DNA of 64,000 bases, from assembly GCA_904063045.1 (NCBI GenBank), contig CAJFCJ010000011.1:1116001-1180000 (forward strand). The letters are read 5' to 3'. This DNA is from Dimorphilus gyrociliatus (taxonomy: Eukaryota; Annelida; Polychaeta; Dinophilidae). Each line of letters begins with the position of its first letter. Position 1 is the first letter of the stretch. The notes under the pieces were generated by a model. The model had not been told where the DNA came from and did no database searches. It was given only the letters and a program-made list of their open reading frames with translations. This document shows, piece by piece, positions 24,488 through 38,759 of the stretch. A program made the translations under genes and the position numbers.

Positions 24488-27400
24488 AATACGAAAATAA
24501 CGGTGCACTGAGAGAAAAAGTAGTCACATGATTAACTATCTGGTTGATTTAGCATTGAATAAAATCTTATTTTAGGCTAAAATTTAGACATTTTACAAAT
24601 GAAAAGTGCAAGATTTCTATTTTTTCTATTCAGATTAATAGTTTTTTGCATACTTTATAGTTACTTGTAAAGATTCAGATTATTCTTCTAATTTTCCCTT
24701 GTAGCATATAATTTGTCAGTTTGATTTTTCATCTTTGCTTGTATATGGTAAAAAAGAGAAAGAGTTACACATCGCTCCTTCCTCTTTATATGTTTTATAT
24801 TCTTTTAAATATCCCTTCGTACAATATGTCTAAATTACTTCGGAATGTATGCCAATTGGGGTTGGAGAATTCGTTAATTAAGAGTTGTCGTATAAAGTCT
24901 CCATTTTTAGACGAGTGAAGGACTCCTTCAACATATATGAACAACTTTTCGAAAGGGTCTTAAATATTTCCTTATTATTGACTCTCTTATACACTTTCCG
25001 ATACTTGATATACTATTTAGCCCTAATTGAAGTTGAAGAAACTGGACGGAACGTTTATGGATTAATACACTTAATAATTCACAAGTTCGTTCTGGTCTAA
25101 TCAGATGGTGCATCCTCTATAATTAAACTTGAAACAAACATGATATAGCTACGCTTCTCAATACCTTAAGTTATATCTTCAAGTTAGATGAACTTTAGTG
25201 TATCGAGCTCTCAACTGGAATTTTTTCCAAGCTTTCCTGTTTGCAAAGGGGAAGAAAGGGATGTAGGTTTCGTTTGTACTATAAAAAGTCGACAACCTCC
25301 GAGAAATCCTACTTCTTTTATCATCTCCTTACAAGTCGAACGATAATTTAGCTAATCTCTTGTATCTTCTTGTATTCTATACTATCTAATGATACTATTT
25401 ACAACTCATCATCAATTTTTGTCTACTACCCTACTAAAACTCTATTATGGATAAATATATCTTTTACATTCATCTCTTCCACTTCCCTTACGCCTAGTTT
25501 GCCAAAACAAACACTATAGAGAATGCTTACTTTATTGCAACATTTTTCTGTATTGACTTTCTTGTAATAAATATGCTTTTTAAGGTAATCCATTCAATTC
25601 TAACATAGAGTATATTAATTATCTGTAGTTATTTTTCCCATATATGATATATATTAAATGGAAAACTGTTTCCGATAGAGCATAAAGTATATTTATGACA
25701 CTATTTATTCTGAGAGAACTAAATTTAGTATATAGAAAAACAAAACTCTGAAAAAGCTTGAATAACAACCATAAACTGTTTAAATTAACATTTTTTCACA
25801 CAGTAAATGAAATTACATCATTTTTTTCTCATATTTTTTTTTGTTCCATATGGTGTTTTTTCTCTAGTTTTTCTATTCTTACATTCACTCACTCATGTGC
25901 TTTTCCTCTATTTCTCGATCGAAATATAAAATAATTTAGGCCTAGAGATTATATTGACAACCATTATATAATGTTAGCATATACGATTTTTGTTTATTCC
26001 CAACATTTACTCTGTTATTTAAAAAGAATTACACAACAGAAAATACAATAATTAATGACTTATTAATCATTTACTCTAAGTATAAGTCGAATTAAAGACA
26101 GTAGATAACTGCCTTGGTAGGATCTCATAATCAATTTATTAATTGATAGAACCATAAAAGTAACAACAATAGACAATGTTTTTGTCTAGTAATTAAGAAA
26201 AAATGCCAACTATTCTATTCAGATTATTGATTAGAAAATATTGTGTTATTTTTTTTGGATAACAGACTTACCTATTTAATCACCGTTCCGATATGCATTT
26301 ATATATAGAATCGATGTATATAAAAATAGAAAAAATAGTATTGACATAGCTTAGTCCCCACAAATTCCTCATACATTTAAAGTGTCGACATCTACAGTAA
26401 ATTGACGATGATAAGAATTGAAATAATCAATAAAATTCTTCTATGAATATTTTCAATCAATTTTGCCATTTTCCGAATGATTTACATTCTTCTTAATTTA
26501 TTAATAAATTCCTGAAAATAGTTTTTTTTTTGTTTTTGGTAAAAAAAAAAAGAAATATTTGTTAATTATTTCATTTTCTTGATTTTTTCATTTTGTTTTT
26601 GGAATAAACCTTACAGGCTTTAATAAAATTTTCCAAATTCTTAACTCTTTTATAGTTTATCAACCAAATTTTGAAGTAGAGGGTGGGAATAATGATAAAA
26701 AGACATAAATCTCCTTTTAATACTCCGAATTACAATTTCAATTTATTTCTGATAGATTCCTTAGAATATCACAGATGCTACCGCAAACCTTATTACGTAA
26801 TTACCTAGCCAACATGTAACACAAATGAAAAAGTAATATAAACTGAATGGTTTGCCTGGGGGATAAACATTTTGAATGATGTAATGTAAAGTGGATTATA
26901 AATTCTGATATACCTGGATATTTTGTATGCGTATATAACTTGATTAGTTTAAAATGTTTGTAGTAATATATGAATGTTATTGGCAAAACATGAAAGCTAA
27001 ATATTATTTCAATATTGTTTCATATTTTTTAACCTGTTTCATAAATCCTATTCGTACAGTCTATGTACAATACAGATTTTTTAAAACGTCCTATATTTCA
27101 TCTCAAATATCCTTTTAAAGCGGATATTCATGTCTATCTAACAATCTAAAGGTATTGTCTAAACTTTGCTCTTTCTTCTTCAACTAATAGAATAACAAGT
27201 TATTGGATCTTCAAACTAAAAAGATGAAGATGATAAAGAATATGGGAAGAGTAAGGAGGAGGTAGGGCGGGAAACGAAATGAAAAGAATAAATATTTTAC
27301 CAAACCAAAAAAACACTGAATTACAGTGGTGAGACGAACTAAATCTATTTTTCCACAATCGAAAGTTTATGCATAAAAAAGAAAAAGGTAAAACAAACAA

Positions 27401-28294
27401 TTATGATTTAAAAAAAAAATATAACCATGGAAAATAGTCAGTTAAGGTTGAAAGTGAAAAAAATTCCAGTAATAATAATATGATAAATAATTAAACATAT
27501 TAAAAAAATATTTACAAGTGACATTTCTTAACTCAATTTGATAAGAGAGTTTATTGATTGAAAAAAGCGCGCAAAAATATAGTCATGTGACAGAAGCGTA
27601 TTGAATTCTAATCAGGGGTACACCTATATAGTATAGCTGTATAGTGTAGAAAAGATCATACTGATCGATCCTTAGATGCAGAGCTACAGTCAGCGGCGCC
27701 GAGGCCTGTATTACACTGTTCTGGTGCACTCTGCTCACACATATGCTTTCCCTGTGTGCAGTTTGCTGCTTTTATAATCTTTCTTTCTCTCATATTCAAA
27801 AATTCGGAGTATGGAACACAAGAGTCGATTTTCTTTTATATTTGAAATTTACCACTTTGATAAATTCAATGGATATAACTATTTGTAAATCTACATTGGA
27901 TACTACAGCCAAAGTTCAACAGGATGTTTAGGTGAGTAGTAGAAACGATGGATTAAGGAAAGAAAAATAATTCCTTTGTGTCTTATTGATTATCAAATTA
28001 GAAAGCTATCTGTTGCTATATATTTTTTCAAGCGATTGCCTATTGATTTTGGTGCGTGAAAAAAGGGACCTGCAGCTATACCAATTGACAGGTGTTATAT
28101 GTAAAAAAAAAAATAGCTGAAGAATCTTCTGATCTCTTTTTTCTCATTTATCCTCTAAACAGTTCAGTTTGTTTTGCTACTACCAGTCTCCGGTACCAAT
28201 GGTACCAGTCTGTTCAATCAATAAAAATATGTTCTATCTACGGTACGAAAATCAATGGTCATGTTGCCTGTGTGAAAATCGAAGCGACGCGTCT

Positions 28295-28311
28295 TGACAC
28301 TAGGTGGTGCT
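28295..28311 (+). promoter_or_regulatory. CTCF-like motif
   Basis: TGACACTAGGTGGTGCT resembles the CTCF core and matches 14 of 16 bases of a second site in this window (46786-46801). It lies about 1 kb before the zinc-finger gene start. Confidence 0.38.
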
Positions 28312-28457
28312 ATTAAAGCTCGAATTTTTCTAATATGTTATTAGTATGTTATAATAGGTTAGGCTTAGTTTCAGCTACTATGGTATACGAGTTGTTTCCA
28401 GTTGGCCGTACGCTTTCTTTATTTTTATCTCTTTAATGAATTTATTTTGCAGTACAA

Positions 28458-28465
28458 TGACGTCA
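28458..28465. promoter_or_regulatory. cAMP response element
   Basis: The perfect CREB/ATF palindrome TGACGTCA lies about 840 bases upstream of the ATG of the zinc-finger gene. Such an 8-mer can occur by chance, so a regulatory role is an inference. Confidence 0.3.
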
Positions 28466-28505
28466 TGCATCTCCAGCGTTCGGTTGTTGTAAAGTCAGTA
28501 GAGAA

Positions 28506-28640
28506 CATTATATATATATATATATATATATATACAGTATATGTATAAATTTCCTTTATATAAACATATATATGCAGTATATACTAATATATATATATAT
28601 ATATGTAAGTGTACTAATATATGTACATATATGTTTACTG
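28506..28640. repeat. compound AT microsatellite
   Basis: Two TA-repeat runs (about 28510-28535 and 28586-28606) are joined by degenerate AT sequence. A TATACAGTATA core is at 28531-28541 and a TATGCAGTATA variant at about 28571-28581. Confidence 0.85.
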
Positions 28641-29300
28641 TAGGTTTACAGAGTAAATTTTTCTCTTGATTTTCCTCCCCATTCCTCTAAATATCATATA
28701 GCAATGACCTGCATTTTTATATGCATATATATATATACCTAGTTACTTAGGCGAATTCTTAGATATTGTATTCAGCAAAAATCTTAATCTATGACTATTT
28801 ATACTAAAATTATTTATAGATAATAGTACATTAACAAAATATTGAATTTATTGTGTATGTTCCACAACTCTATTGATATGGTAGGCGAATAGTATTGGTA
28901 AATATCTTTAAATTGATAATATTATCCGTTTTGGTTATAATTCTCACAACATCATTAAACAAATTCAAAGATTTTGATTTATTACATGATTTTTTTTATT
29001 AAGGGAGAGCAATGAGTAACTTTTTTTTTGTATTTTGTGTTAAAACATTTTTTATTATGAATACTGATGTAATGCAGAACTGAATCATATAGGCTTGAGT
29101 TATCATGTGTATCAAATGATTAACTAATATTTCATAATAAACAATATGTTAACTACCGACTTATCCCAAAGATGTCGCTAGTGATACTATTTATAATTGT
29201 TGTTCGTGCAATAGCCGCACGAGGACGCCAGCGCCGTGACCTAATTTGAATGCTAGAAAGAATGTAGTAGTGAAGACACAGTGGATTTTTTTAGAAAAAC

Positions 29301-32300
29301 ATGAATTTAGAGGATTATACTCGTGAAATCCATAGATTATTACGTTCTCCGAATATTGATGATAACCTAGCTACCGTTTGCGGCGAATTCAAGAAGGTAA
29401 AAATGGCGGAAAATCGACGAAAATCCGTCTTTTTTCCAGGCTAGATTGCGCGCGGCCGAAAAATGCAAATGGCGACTAGGCGAAAGCTTTATTCCACTCA
29501 ATTTTTTCACGAATTTCCTCACTTACTTTTTTTCGAAGGATAATAGAGATGTATTAGAAATTGATTTAAGCATAGGGCGACAAATAATGTAAATATCGCT
29601 AATCGGCCTTCGTTGACCTTATTTAGACATTGTTCGCCTTTCGCCTTAATTTTTAAAAATTTATTTTCTTTGAAATTTAACCGGTATATCGTGTTTAGTT
29701 CCCGTTTATCGTATTATTTCGGTCATACTATCAAATATATGCTTTCGTTCTCAAGATAATTCTTTTATATTGTTGACAATATAGGCTCTTCATTGTTTTC
29801 TCAATTTATATGTTATTTAATATTTTAAAAGTAATTAATAAAGGATTTTGCGGAGATGGGTATAAAGTGTATTGTGTAACGGCGTCCGATGGCCAGATTT
29901 GTTCTGTAAATGCCATCTTCAAATTATCATCTGTCAGGAATTCGCGTAACGTTTTTATTTATACTCGATCGGAGAAAAAAAGATATAAAGAGAATTTCTG
30001 TTTTATAATCTTTTCATTGATATTGCTCGAAAATTCGAATCAATGACAAATTCTAGTAGTGACCTATATAATAGAAAAATACTCTAGCAATTTTCTGAGA
30101 ATTGATATTGTTTTTTTATTATGAGAAGAGGAAAAATTCGTTAAGATTCTTGTGGAAATTGTTTTTTAAAAAGTTATTACCGTGCTGTTCGAAAATTAAC
30201 TCGAAAATTACTTTAATGGCTTAAGCCGGCATCGTTAATTTAATGTAATTGCGTTTTTTTTTAAACAGTTTACCCGAGATTTCATCGCCAATACTGAATT
30301 AGCGTTCGAATATCGTCTAATCGCCTTTCAAAATGCCGTCGAAACTTTCACAAAATTCCGAAAAACCTATCCGAATCGAACGGAATTGGATGATTTGGGA
30401 AAATATATTTTTATGTAAGATATTTTTTAAATATACAATGTATTTAGTTTGTATAAATAAATACTATATATATTTATATATACATATTTGTATAAGGACA
30501 ATATGCTATATATATATATATATATGTATATATAGATATGGATTCATTTTATAATTAAATACTGTACAGACAGACAGTCTAAATATTAAAGGTGATTTAA
30601 TTATTTGGTGTAGTGGTAATTTTTTCTTGTTTTTCTCCTGCAGCGAAATCGCCCGACTAGTATTAGGTATTGAATTTCACAAGCTAAACGAATCGGAAGA
30701 GCCACGAAGGAGCTTCAAGTCGAGCATAGTTAACGCCTATTCAGAATTGACGACTGCCAAATTAAAATGCGCTCACGATTTCCTAGTTTTACAGGTTAGT
30801 TGAGACTGTTTCGAGTTCATTCGAGATAGCTAAAATTCTGCTAATCGCCTTCTTGTCTGCTTTGCCTTGTTTTTCTTTTTTATGTAATCACGTTTCTCTG
30901 TGAGAGACCGCCGCCTATACGCTAATCCGCCGTATACAGCGAACGTCTTTGCTGCAGAATGGATTATATGTCTTAACCAGTCTTTATCATTTCCTTTCTC
31001 CTTTTTAATTAGCCCGCCGTTTCTCTTATTCCTGTTAATATCTTTTTTAATACTTATGTTTCTATATATAGAGACAGTATAATCTAACTTACAGACTTCT
31101 TTTCCCTCTCGGTGAAATTCGATACGCCAACCGCCCTTTTTTGCGCGTCTTATCAGTAACAGCTGTGTATGTTAGCTACGTCTCTAACGTTCCCGCGACC
31201 TAGTTTTCTTCTTTTTTGTCAGCTCGCCAGATAGCTTTGAGAAACGAAGTTAATTTAACGTCTTCTTTTTTCTCTTTACCCTAACCACAGTGGTTGATGG
31301 TCAATTATTGGACGCATCCGACGCTAGTAGGTATGATGCAAGGAGAGGATTTTGACGAGGAGAGAGCCTTGACTTATTTGAAGATGGGCGAATATCCCGA
31401 ATTATTTAAATTACGAATTGAATTGCTTATAGAAAGCGGTTGTGAGCCTCAGGCTCTAAATCTTTGTAAATGGTGTGCTAGAAGTCCAGTTTTTGCAACG
31501 GATGTCACAGTTAGGTTAACACAGTTACTTTTGCTCCATCGACTTGGAAAGATGCAGGATTTCTATAGTCAGTGTTATGAATTATCTTGCTGCGTCGGTG
31601 CGAAAATTATAGCCAACTTAATGGAGCGGAGCGGCGAAGCGGAACAAGCTTGTGCCGATATGGCTCGAACTTTTCTACTACAGGATTGGACTAAACCAGC
31701 TAATTATTGTTGCACGGCTGAATTACTTCGCATGTGGATTTTGGTACAGAGAAAAGCATCTGATGTCGAGACATTTCTGCATGAAGTATCTAAAGTCGCT
31801 CATACTTTTCGCAATACGAAACAGCTTAATTTACTCTGCGACGTTCTGCATAATTTAGTAAGTCTTTAGAATTTTTCTTTCTCAAATCCTTACTTATAAA
31901 TATCTGACAATATTTCATTCTAACATCGCAGTATGAGGACGAATTTATCGACTTTTGCACCGACGTCGAATTACAAGCGCTCAAAAACGACCGCAACGAA
32001 CTAAATAGCCGACGCCCATCTCACAATTCATCTGTCGTCTCTTCTCAACCAGTATCAGGAGATGATCCTGCAATTGCCGCTGACAACCTAGCTCAAACAT
32101 GTCGTCAGTTGGCTCGCCTTTATCAATCATCCGACGTCCGTATGTCGTTTAACTGCTTATTGACAGCTTTATACCTGGATCCAAGAGATGACACATATAA
32201 AGAAATTTTACGTTGTATTCAGGTATTTATTTAACTAAAAATATATATCTTTTGTGTATATTATTTATCTACTTTTTTCATTTTTTATCTTATCAGGAAA

Positions 32301-35300
32301 AAGGAGAAGAGATTGTAGAGCAAGCTGTGGTGGATAAAAATGATAACATGGAGAAGACATCTTTCGAAGAAGTCTTAGATGTGGTGGTAAGTCTTCGACC
32401 GTCTGCTTTTGCCCCAAAGTCTGGCGTCAATGGTGGTTGGAAGGCTTTAGATGCCCAATGTTTACACTACTTAGAAGAGATAGGCCTTAAATATAATAAA
32501 AAATCAGACTCATTCACTAAACTCGAACAACAAGTCAGGGATAGAATACGACATGACGGTAATGTACCCCAACTTAGGGGTAAAGTTTGGAGAGGCGTCA
32601 AATTCTGTGGTCGACCAATTGCAGCTAACGAATCTCCAAAGAAGGAACCTGGTAGCGGAAATGAACAAAAGAACGCAGTATGTACTCATTGTCAGAGAAC
32701 TTTCAATTCACCATGGCATTTAAAACGACATATGCGCAATGTACATGGAGGGAATAGTGGTGGTAGTGCTGTTGGTGAAGAGGCAGTATCTAATACGGAA
32801 GACGATCTAGATCAATCCGACTGGCCCCTTATTGATGATCAAGAAATAAAGGAATACTTGGACCATGAAGATGATATCCTGCCAATATTAGACATTATGG
32901 ACGTTGCTAACGAGCCTCCCCCTACAACTACTCCTTCAAACGATCGACTCATGCAATTCCAGTGCCGTTACTGCCAAAAAGAATTTTTAACAATGCGTGA
33001 TCGTAGGCGGCACGAAGAGTGGTCTTGCCCCAAGAGAAATGCTACTAACAATGTCGCCAAGCGAACTGACTTTGGTCATCAATGCCCAATCTGCCATAAA
33101 CTATTATCAACAAAAGGTTCATTAAATCGCCACATAAAATTGGTACACAATGCGGAAGTTCCGGGAAAGACTTCTCCAGAAAGTAATGAGAATAATAATG
33201 AAAAACCTGTCAGCCCAGTCTCTGAGGACGATGGAGGAGATTTGCCGTCTGAGGAAGAGCTAGAAGAAAAGGAAAGGCTAAAGTGTAAATTCTGTTTTCA
33301 GCGATTTGAGTCTAACTCAGCATGTCTACGCCACGAAATGATTTGCGCAGAAGGGCCTACGAAGCCAAAAAATATTTGTGAATTATGCGGAAAAAGTTGT
33401 AGAGATGAAGAAGAGAAGAGAACTCATTTAGAAGTCGAACATGCTGACTCAACGGGAGAAGCGGTTGCAGGAGATTTCTTTGGAGAGGGTTTAATGAACT
33501 TGTTAGCAAAGGAGGCCGAAGAAGCAGATGTTAACCAACAACCAGCAGTTATTAACGTCAGATCTCACTCTACAAATTCTACAGCAATATTATCACCCAG
33601 GTCAACGTCTACAACTTCTACAGCTAATGAAACACCACCATCTAAAAGTAGACCTAGACCACGAAGGCCTAGCTCGAAGCCATCTCTCATTCAATTAAAT
33701 AAGGGCAAGGATGAAGTACATGTTGATCAGCATAAGGATTTTCCTGGTATGACAAGAACTCTAATCACAGTTAAAGATGAACCTGCATATAAAGGTTCAA
33801 AAATTACTTGCGAAGTATGCTCCTCTCAATTTGTCGACTCTCAAACGGCACATAATCATGCTACTATTTGCGCTAGCCCCGGTTCTAAACAGGGAAAGTT
33901 GAAACGGAAGTTTATATATTTCTGTCCATTTTGTGAAACGGTGATTAATAATGCCAATTCGGTTCCGAAACATGTCAGGCAATGCAAGGTACGTTTTAAT
34001 AATTTTAAAATACCGCTTTTGACGTTTGTATTTTCCTATACTTAATTTACTGAGTCGTCATTTTGATTTCAGGTGCAACCTCACGACTTGGAACCAAACT
34101 TAATGGAAAAGCGTTGTTCTCTTGCTGATTGTGGGAGGGTTTTTTACACATGGCCCAGTCTTCAAGCTCACATGAATTGGCATCAACGTCAAGGAGATCT
34201 ACCTAACACTGACCCTCAACAACCAGTTTCGTCTCCATCATCCAACGCTATCGAATCACCTCCCGGGAGTGCACTTGCAACTCCAGCTAATATTGTTTAT
34301 GGAAACGAAAACCTTATGAGCCCAGTCAACAAAGAAGAACCAACGCCTTATAATGACTGCCTCCTGCCATCAAATGTCATTAGTCCTCCGCCTGACCTAA
34401 GCCAGGGTGTCAAGAAAAATCAGCAGCAAATGGCAATGACCGCCCAATTACCCAGCTTGGGCACAATGCTAGGATGGGGATTTGATCCTGCATCAGGCTC
34501 AAGTTTAGACGTGTTACCAGAACCCGCGGATCCACCCTATTTAGCCCATCCTCAACCGTTTTCTGAGGTAAATATCCTCTTATATTGCAGCTCTCGACTA
34601 AACACTTTATCAAGCGAGTTTGAGTAATCAAAAGTTTAAGAAAAGCCGCTTCGCAAGAAGCCGCTCGTATCATATTACCAGTTCTAAAAATAACTCTTCA
34701 AGATTTGTCGCTAGATGTCGCTAAATTATTATTTCTTGTTTGTTTAGGTGAAAGAAAAGCAAAGTCAGGATTGGAATTGTTTCCGGGAATTTGTTAAACA
34801 AACAATCAGTCAACACGTTTTGGGACGCATGTCTCACACGACTCCTGTTTCATCCTCAGGGACTTATCAATCGCGCCATCTGTCGGACGCTGAAGCTAAT
34901 GAAGAAAGATTAGCAAGAGAGGGAAATAGTTACGTTGGTGAAAATAATAAAAGAAAGGTTAAATTGCTACACGGCGAACCCATTGTTAGTCAATACGTCG
35001 TTGAATGTACTGGTTGTAACACTATGTTTGCCTCGCAAAAAAGATGGAAAGTGCATAAAGAGAAAAGGTTAGTTAATGATCATAACTTACAGATGGTGGG
35101 GAATTAAACCTGCTAACAGATATTTATTGGATAAAATATTTTGATTATTTCCTTCCTTTTCAGATGTACAGAAGATGCGGATTCTACTTCGGTTGCAGTG
35201 TATGAGTGCCTGTTTTGTAAAAAATGTTATAATGCTATGATGGATTGTCGAAGACATCAACTTAACTGCGATAAATGTCGAACTATCCAATTAAAACCAG

Positions 35301-38300
35301 CAGACGTTGTACCTGAATTTTTCTACGTCTGTGAAGAATGTAGTATGCTATATACCAAATCTGCTAACTATATTACTCATCGTATTGCTAAGCATGGTGT
35401 CGATCGGGATTTAGCAAAGCGTATGAGCATAGAGAGGAGAGAAAAGTACAAACGGTTTAATGAAGAAGAAAAACGCAAAATGATGGAAGATGAAGGAAAA
35501 AGGATTATCGAAAAATGGAAATCCAAATGGTCTGGTGAGCCAGATAAAAAGAGGAAAAAAACCATAGAAGAAAAAGTTGTAACGGAAACCATAGAAGACG
35601 AAGATGAGTCCTGGATGAACTCTCACCCTCATCAACAAAGCAGCTGGCTGAGTTTTTTGCAAGATGATGAGTACAAACCTCCTCCTTATAGTGAAGTTGT
35701 TCGAGAAACTCAATCTGAAACTCGAAAAGTTGAAGAAACTAATGAATTAATAGCATTAGCAGATATTGCGTCATCAGCCGTACGTCTTTCTGTAGTTGCG
35801 ACGCCGACTACACAACAAGATCCACAAACCGCCCAGCAATATTCAACAGGCCTTAATGAACTAGCAAAGGCTGCCGCCAAGGTGCATCATCAATCAGCTG
35901 CTGATAAAATGCCAGAAACTGCAAATCTACTGCAGCGAAGCCAATCTTATGAAGAAAAGGATAAAGTTGTGCCATCAGTTGTTCAGCAAAAGCGTCATAG
36001 CCTACCGGAACAGAATCCCTTACTCATGCAAGTTTTGACTTTGGGAAGAAGTGAAGAAAAGCAAAAGGAAGAATGCGAAGAGGAAGTAGAAAGTATAGGC
36101 GGTGGAGGAGAAGTAATGGGAGATGAAGAAGACGAAGAAGAACCAGAGCAAGAACAAGAAATTGAAGGAGAGATAATTGAGGAGGAAGACGAACCTGAAA
36201 TACCACAACAAGTGCAAGAGCCAGTATTAAAAAATGCTCAAGTTCATCATATAAAGACCATACCCGAAAAGGTAGAAGCTCAACCAAAGAGTGAAGGATA
36301 CCAACAACAAGCAACCTTGAATACCGTGACAAACAAAATGACGAATGTTCAAAACCAAACTGTCACAGCAATACATGTCTCGCCTAAAGTAGTAACCCCT
36401 TTGTCTGTAAATGTAACAATACCTTCAAGTTTATCATCGGTTCCTGTTGACACTTCGAAACTGTTACTGCAAACGCTCAGCCCGACGCAAAAATCACCGG
36501 GAGCGAGGAAAGTCCCTTGCTCATCTGGTAGTCGAAGAAAGTCGCGTCCCGGAAGTGGAAGTCAACAATATTTTCCAATGCCTGAGGCAACCATGCAATT
36601 AAGAGAAGAAGAAAGACCCATGAATTGTGAATGTCATCGGATAGATGCTGGTGACAAATGCCGACCTTGCCAGGATGCAATTGTAGCCCGAATTGTCGCT
36701 AATGTAAGAAAGCAACTTGATGAAGAGAAGAAGAAGCAAACAGAAGGTAAGGTTGAAATTTCTAAATGAAGTGTACATTTTTCATCCATTCTTTCTTAGG
36801 AGGACCAGTTGGAACCACTACAACATCAATGAATGTTTTACAAAGAAATAAAAGAAACCGTTCAAGAAGTACAGGAACACCAACGAGATCTCCTCGTGCC
36901 AAAGTTGTAGAAGGAAGTTCATCCACCAGAAGTTCAACTCCTAGTCAGGCATCTCCACGACCATCGGCTCCATCTCCAGCTGTTTTAACATCCAATTTAG
37001 TTAGAACAACAGCTCCCATTAAAAGATCTGGAACAGAAGAAGATAATGACCTAACACTTGTTGATACGGTAAATGCTTCCCTTGGTGTATCGAGTAGCTC
37101 CGAAGTTCCTCGACCAAACGAGCGTCAGACAGCTGTAGCTGAAAGAGTTTATATGCACGCTAATATCATTACTGCTAACATTGCTGGTAGACCATATAAT
37201 AAATTACAATGTAGACATTGTATGAAGGAATATGATACATTTATGAATTTGGCTCAACATATTCAAAATGATCACCGATCCGCTTTTGTCTCAACATCTA
37301 TTCAGCCTACAAAGAAGAATTCTTTAGAAGGTGAAGAAGATGCGGAAGTTGAACAATTTACTTGTCACAAATGTCGAGATGTTAAATTCGAACGAGAAAG
37401 TTCATTAAAGAGTCATATGAAAGTGTTCCATAAAATGGAATGGCCAGAAGCAGTTGCCGAAATGGAGGACAAAAAGAACTCGCCAGTTGTTCTTAGAGTG
37501 TCTCAAAATTCTATAGTTGAGGGAAGTGAACAAGTTCCTGACAGCGTACGGCAACTTATAAAGACTGTTACCTCTGGTCAAAAAAGTGTGGTGCAAAATC
37601 TGACAAACGTTACGATTGTAACAGTTCCTTACACTATATCAGTCACAGCTTTAAAAAATGTTTCTAAAGTTATATTTACAACATCAAAGAGTGGTCCGAT
37701 TAGTTCAATAACTTCAAGTACAACAACAACCACCACCCCTAGTCAGATTCATTCTGAGAAGAAGTTAATCAAAACTGAGGGCGAAGATCTGCTAGATGAT
37801 AAGAGGGATGAAGAAGCCGTTGTAAGAAGATCACGGCGATTGGAACGATTGGAAACAATTGATTATGCAGCAAAAGAGTATAGTTCGTCTTCGAGAGAGA
37901 GTACTCCACAGACTAAACTTTTGAAGTCTTTAGAATTAACAAGGAAAAGAAAAGTAAGCGATTGTTCAGAAGGAAATTCAACCAGTTCGGAGGACAAGCG
38001 CATTTCAAAGTTGCATTTGCAAAGGTCCTTGACTCCGCCGGACGAACGTAAAGGGCCCTTAAAGAAAAATAAGAATGATGACGATGAAGGTTGTAGTTCT
38101 GAGGGTAGCTTGGAAGAACGTCGCTCTACCCGTAACTCATCTCAGAGATCTTCAACACCTCTTGAAGATCGAAAAATAACAAGAAATAAAAAAGACGATA
38201 ACGTAGAGGAACAATTTGAGGAAGATGGTCGAAATTCTGGGACGCCTACTCAATTAAGTCGATCAGATGACAAAAGGAGCTTGAGAAAAAGAGATGACGA

Positions 38301-38700
38301 TGACGATGTGTTTTCGGAAGAGAGCTTAGATGACAAACGATTAGCTAAAGTGTTAATGCCAAGGTCAAGTACCCCTCAAGATGATCGAAAGTGTTTGACT
38401 AGGAAAAGGAAAGAGGACGAAGAAGATGCCTGTTCTGAAGGTAGCTTAGAAGACCGCCGAACTACTCGTCAATCAATACAAACAAATCCGCAATTAAAGG
38501 AAAGACCTTCTACTCCACAAGAAGAGAGAAGATGTTCTTTACGAAAACGAAAGGAAAAAGAGGATGACGACGACGACGACCATAGATTAACCAGGGGTTC
38601 TCTTGCCGCAAAAAAAAGTGTAAAAGTAGTACCGAAGCGATCGGCTGAAGAATCAATAGCAACTAGACAGTCAAAAAGATTAAGAAAAAAGACTGAATAA
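29301..38700 (+). CDS. ZNF292: C2H2 zinc-finger protein, RLF / ZNF292 type, 10 exons
   Basis: Ten in-phase exons: 29301-29396, 30269-30414, 30644-30794, 31291-31857, 31932-32222, 32297-33988, 34073-34567, 34748-35067, 35164-36746, 36800-38700 (2,413 aa; ZNF292 is about 2,700). Exons 1-5 encode a Leu/Cys/Ala-rich helical region without fingers that resembles the conserved N-terminal part of RLF/ZNF292. From exon 6 on I count about 13 dispersed C2H2 or C2HC fingers, for example CTHCQRTF with the HMRNVH end, CPICHKLL, CEVCSSQF, CLFCKKCY and CRHCMKEY. These fingers are irregularly spaced, not a tandem KRAB-like array, and are separated by acidic and Ser/Gln-rich linkers. The C-terminal exon is highly charged with a repeated SEGSLEDRR-type unit. 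Expected nuclear, DNA- or chromatin-binding. Assignment to this family is by resemblance; the finger block alone could fit other large zinc-finger proteins. Confidence 0.82.
37980..38640 (+). repeat. ZNF292: degenerate protein repeat in zinc-finger C-terminus
   Basis: Within the last exon, a unit of about 45-60 aa recurs roughly four times. Its parts are an RSSTPQDDRK-like segment, a basic R/K-R-K segment, an acidic D/E run, then SEGSLEDRR followed by TR and Ser. Copies are imperfect at both protein and DNA level, suggesting old internal duplication. Confidence 0.65.
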
Positions 38701-38759
38701 ATAATAAGTAATTATTCCTATTGTTTTGAAAAAAATCAAAATTTCGATGTGTTCAAGAT

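Larger units (their letters stand above)
24332..29300. other. intergenic, divergent between kinesin and zinc-finger gene
   Basis: This 5 kb stretch lies between two divergently transcribed genes and should hold both promoters. It is very AT-rich, with a large AT microsatellite block at about 28506-28640. It carries the kinesin YY1-like site, one TAGGCCTA (25937-25944), a CTCF-like site (28295-28311) and a perfect CRE (28458-28465). An open frame around 27743-27931 ends just before a good donor (GGTGAGT) and might be a non-coding 5' exon, but this is not supported further. Confidence 0.55.

Noticed and set aside
34867-34885. CTCF-like core on the minus strand (CAGATGGCGCG)
   Set aside because: It lies in coding sequence of the zinc-finger gene and may simply reflect the codons there.
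36020-36332. Antisense frames inside the zinc-finger gene
   Set aside because: They are shadows of acidic, GAA/GAG-rich coding sequence read backwards.
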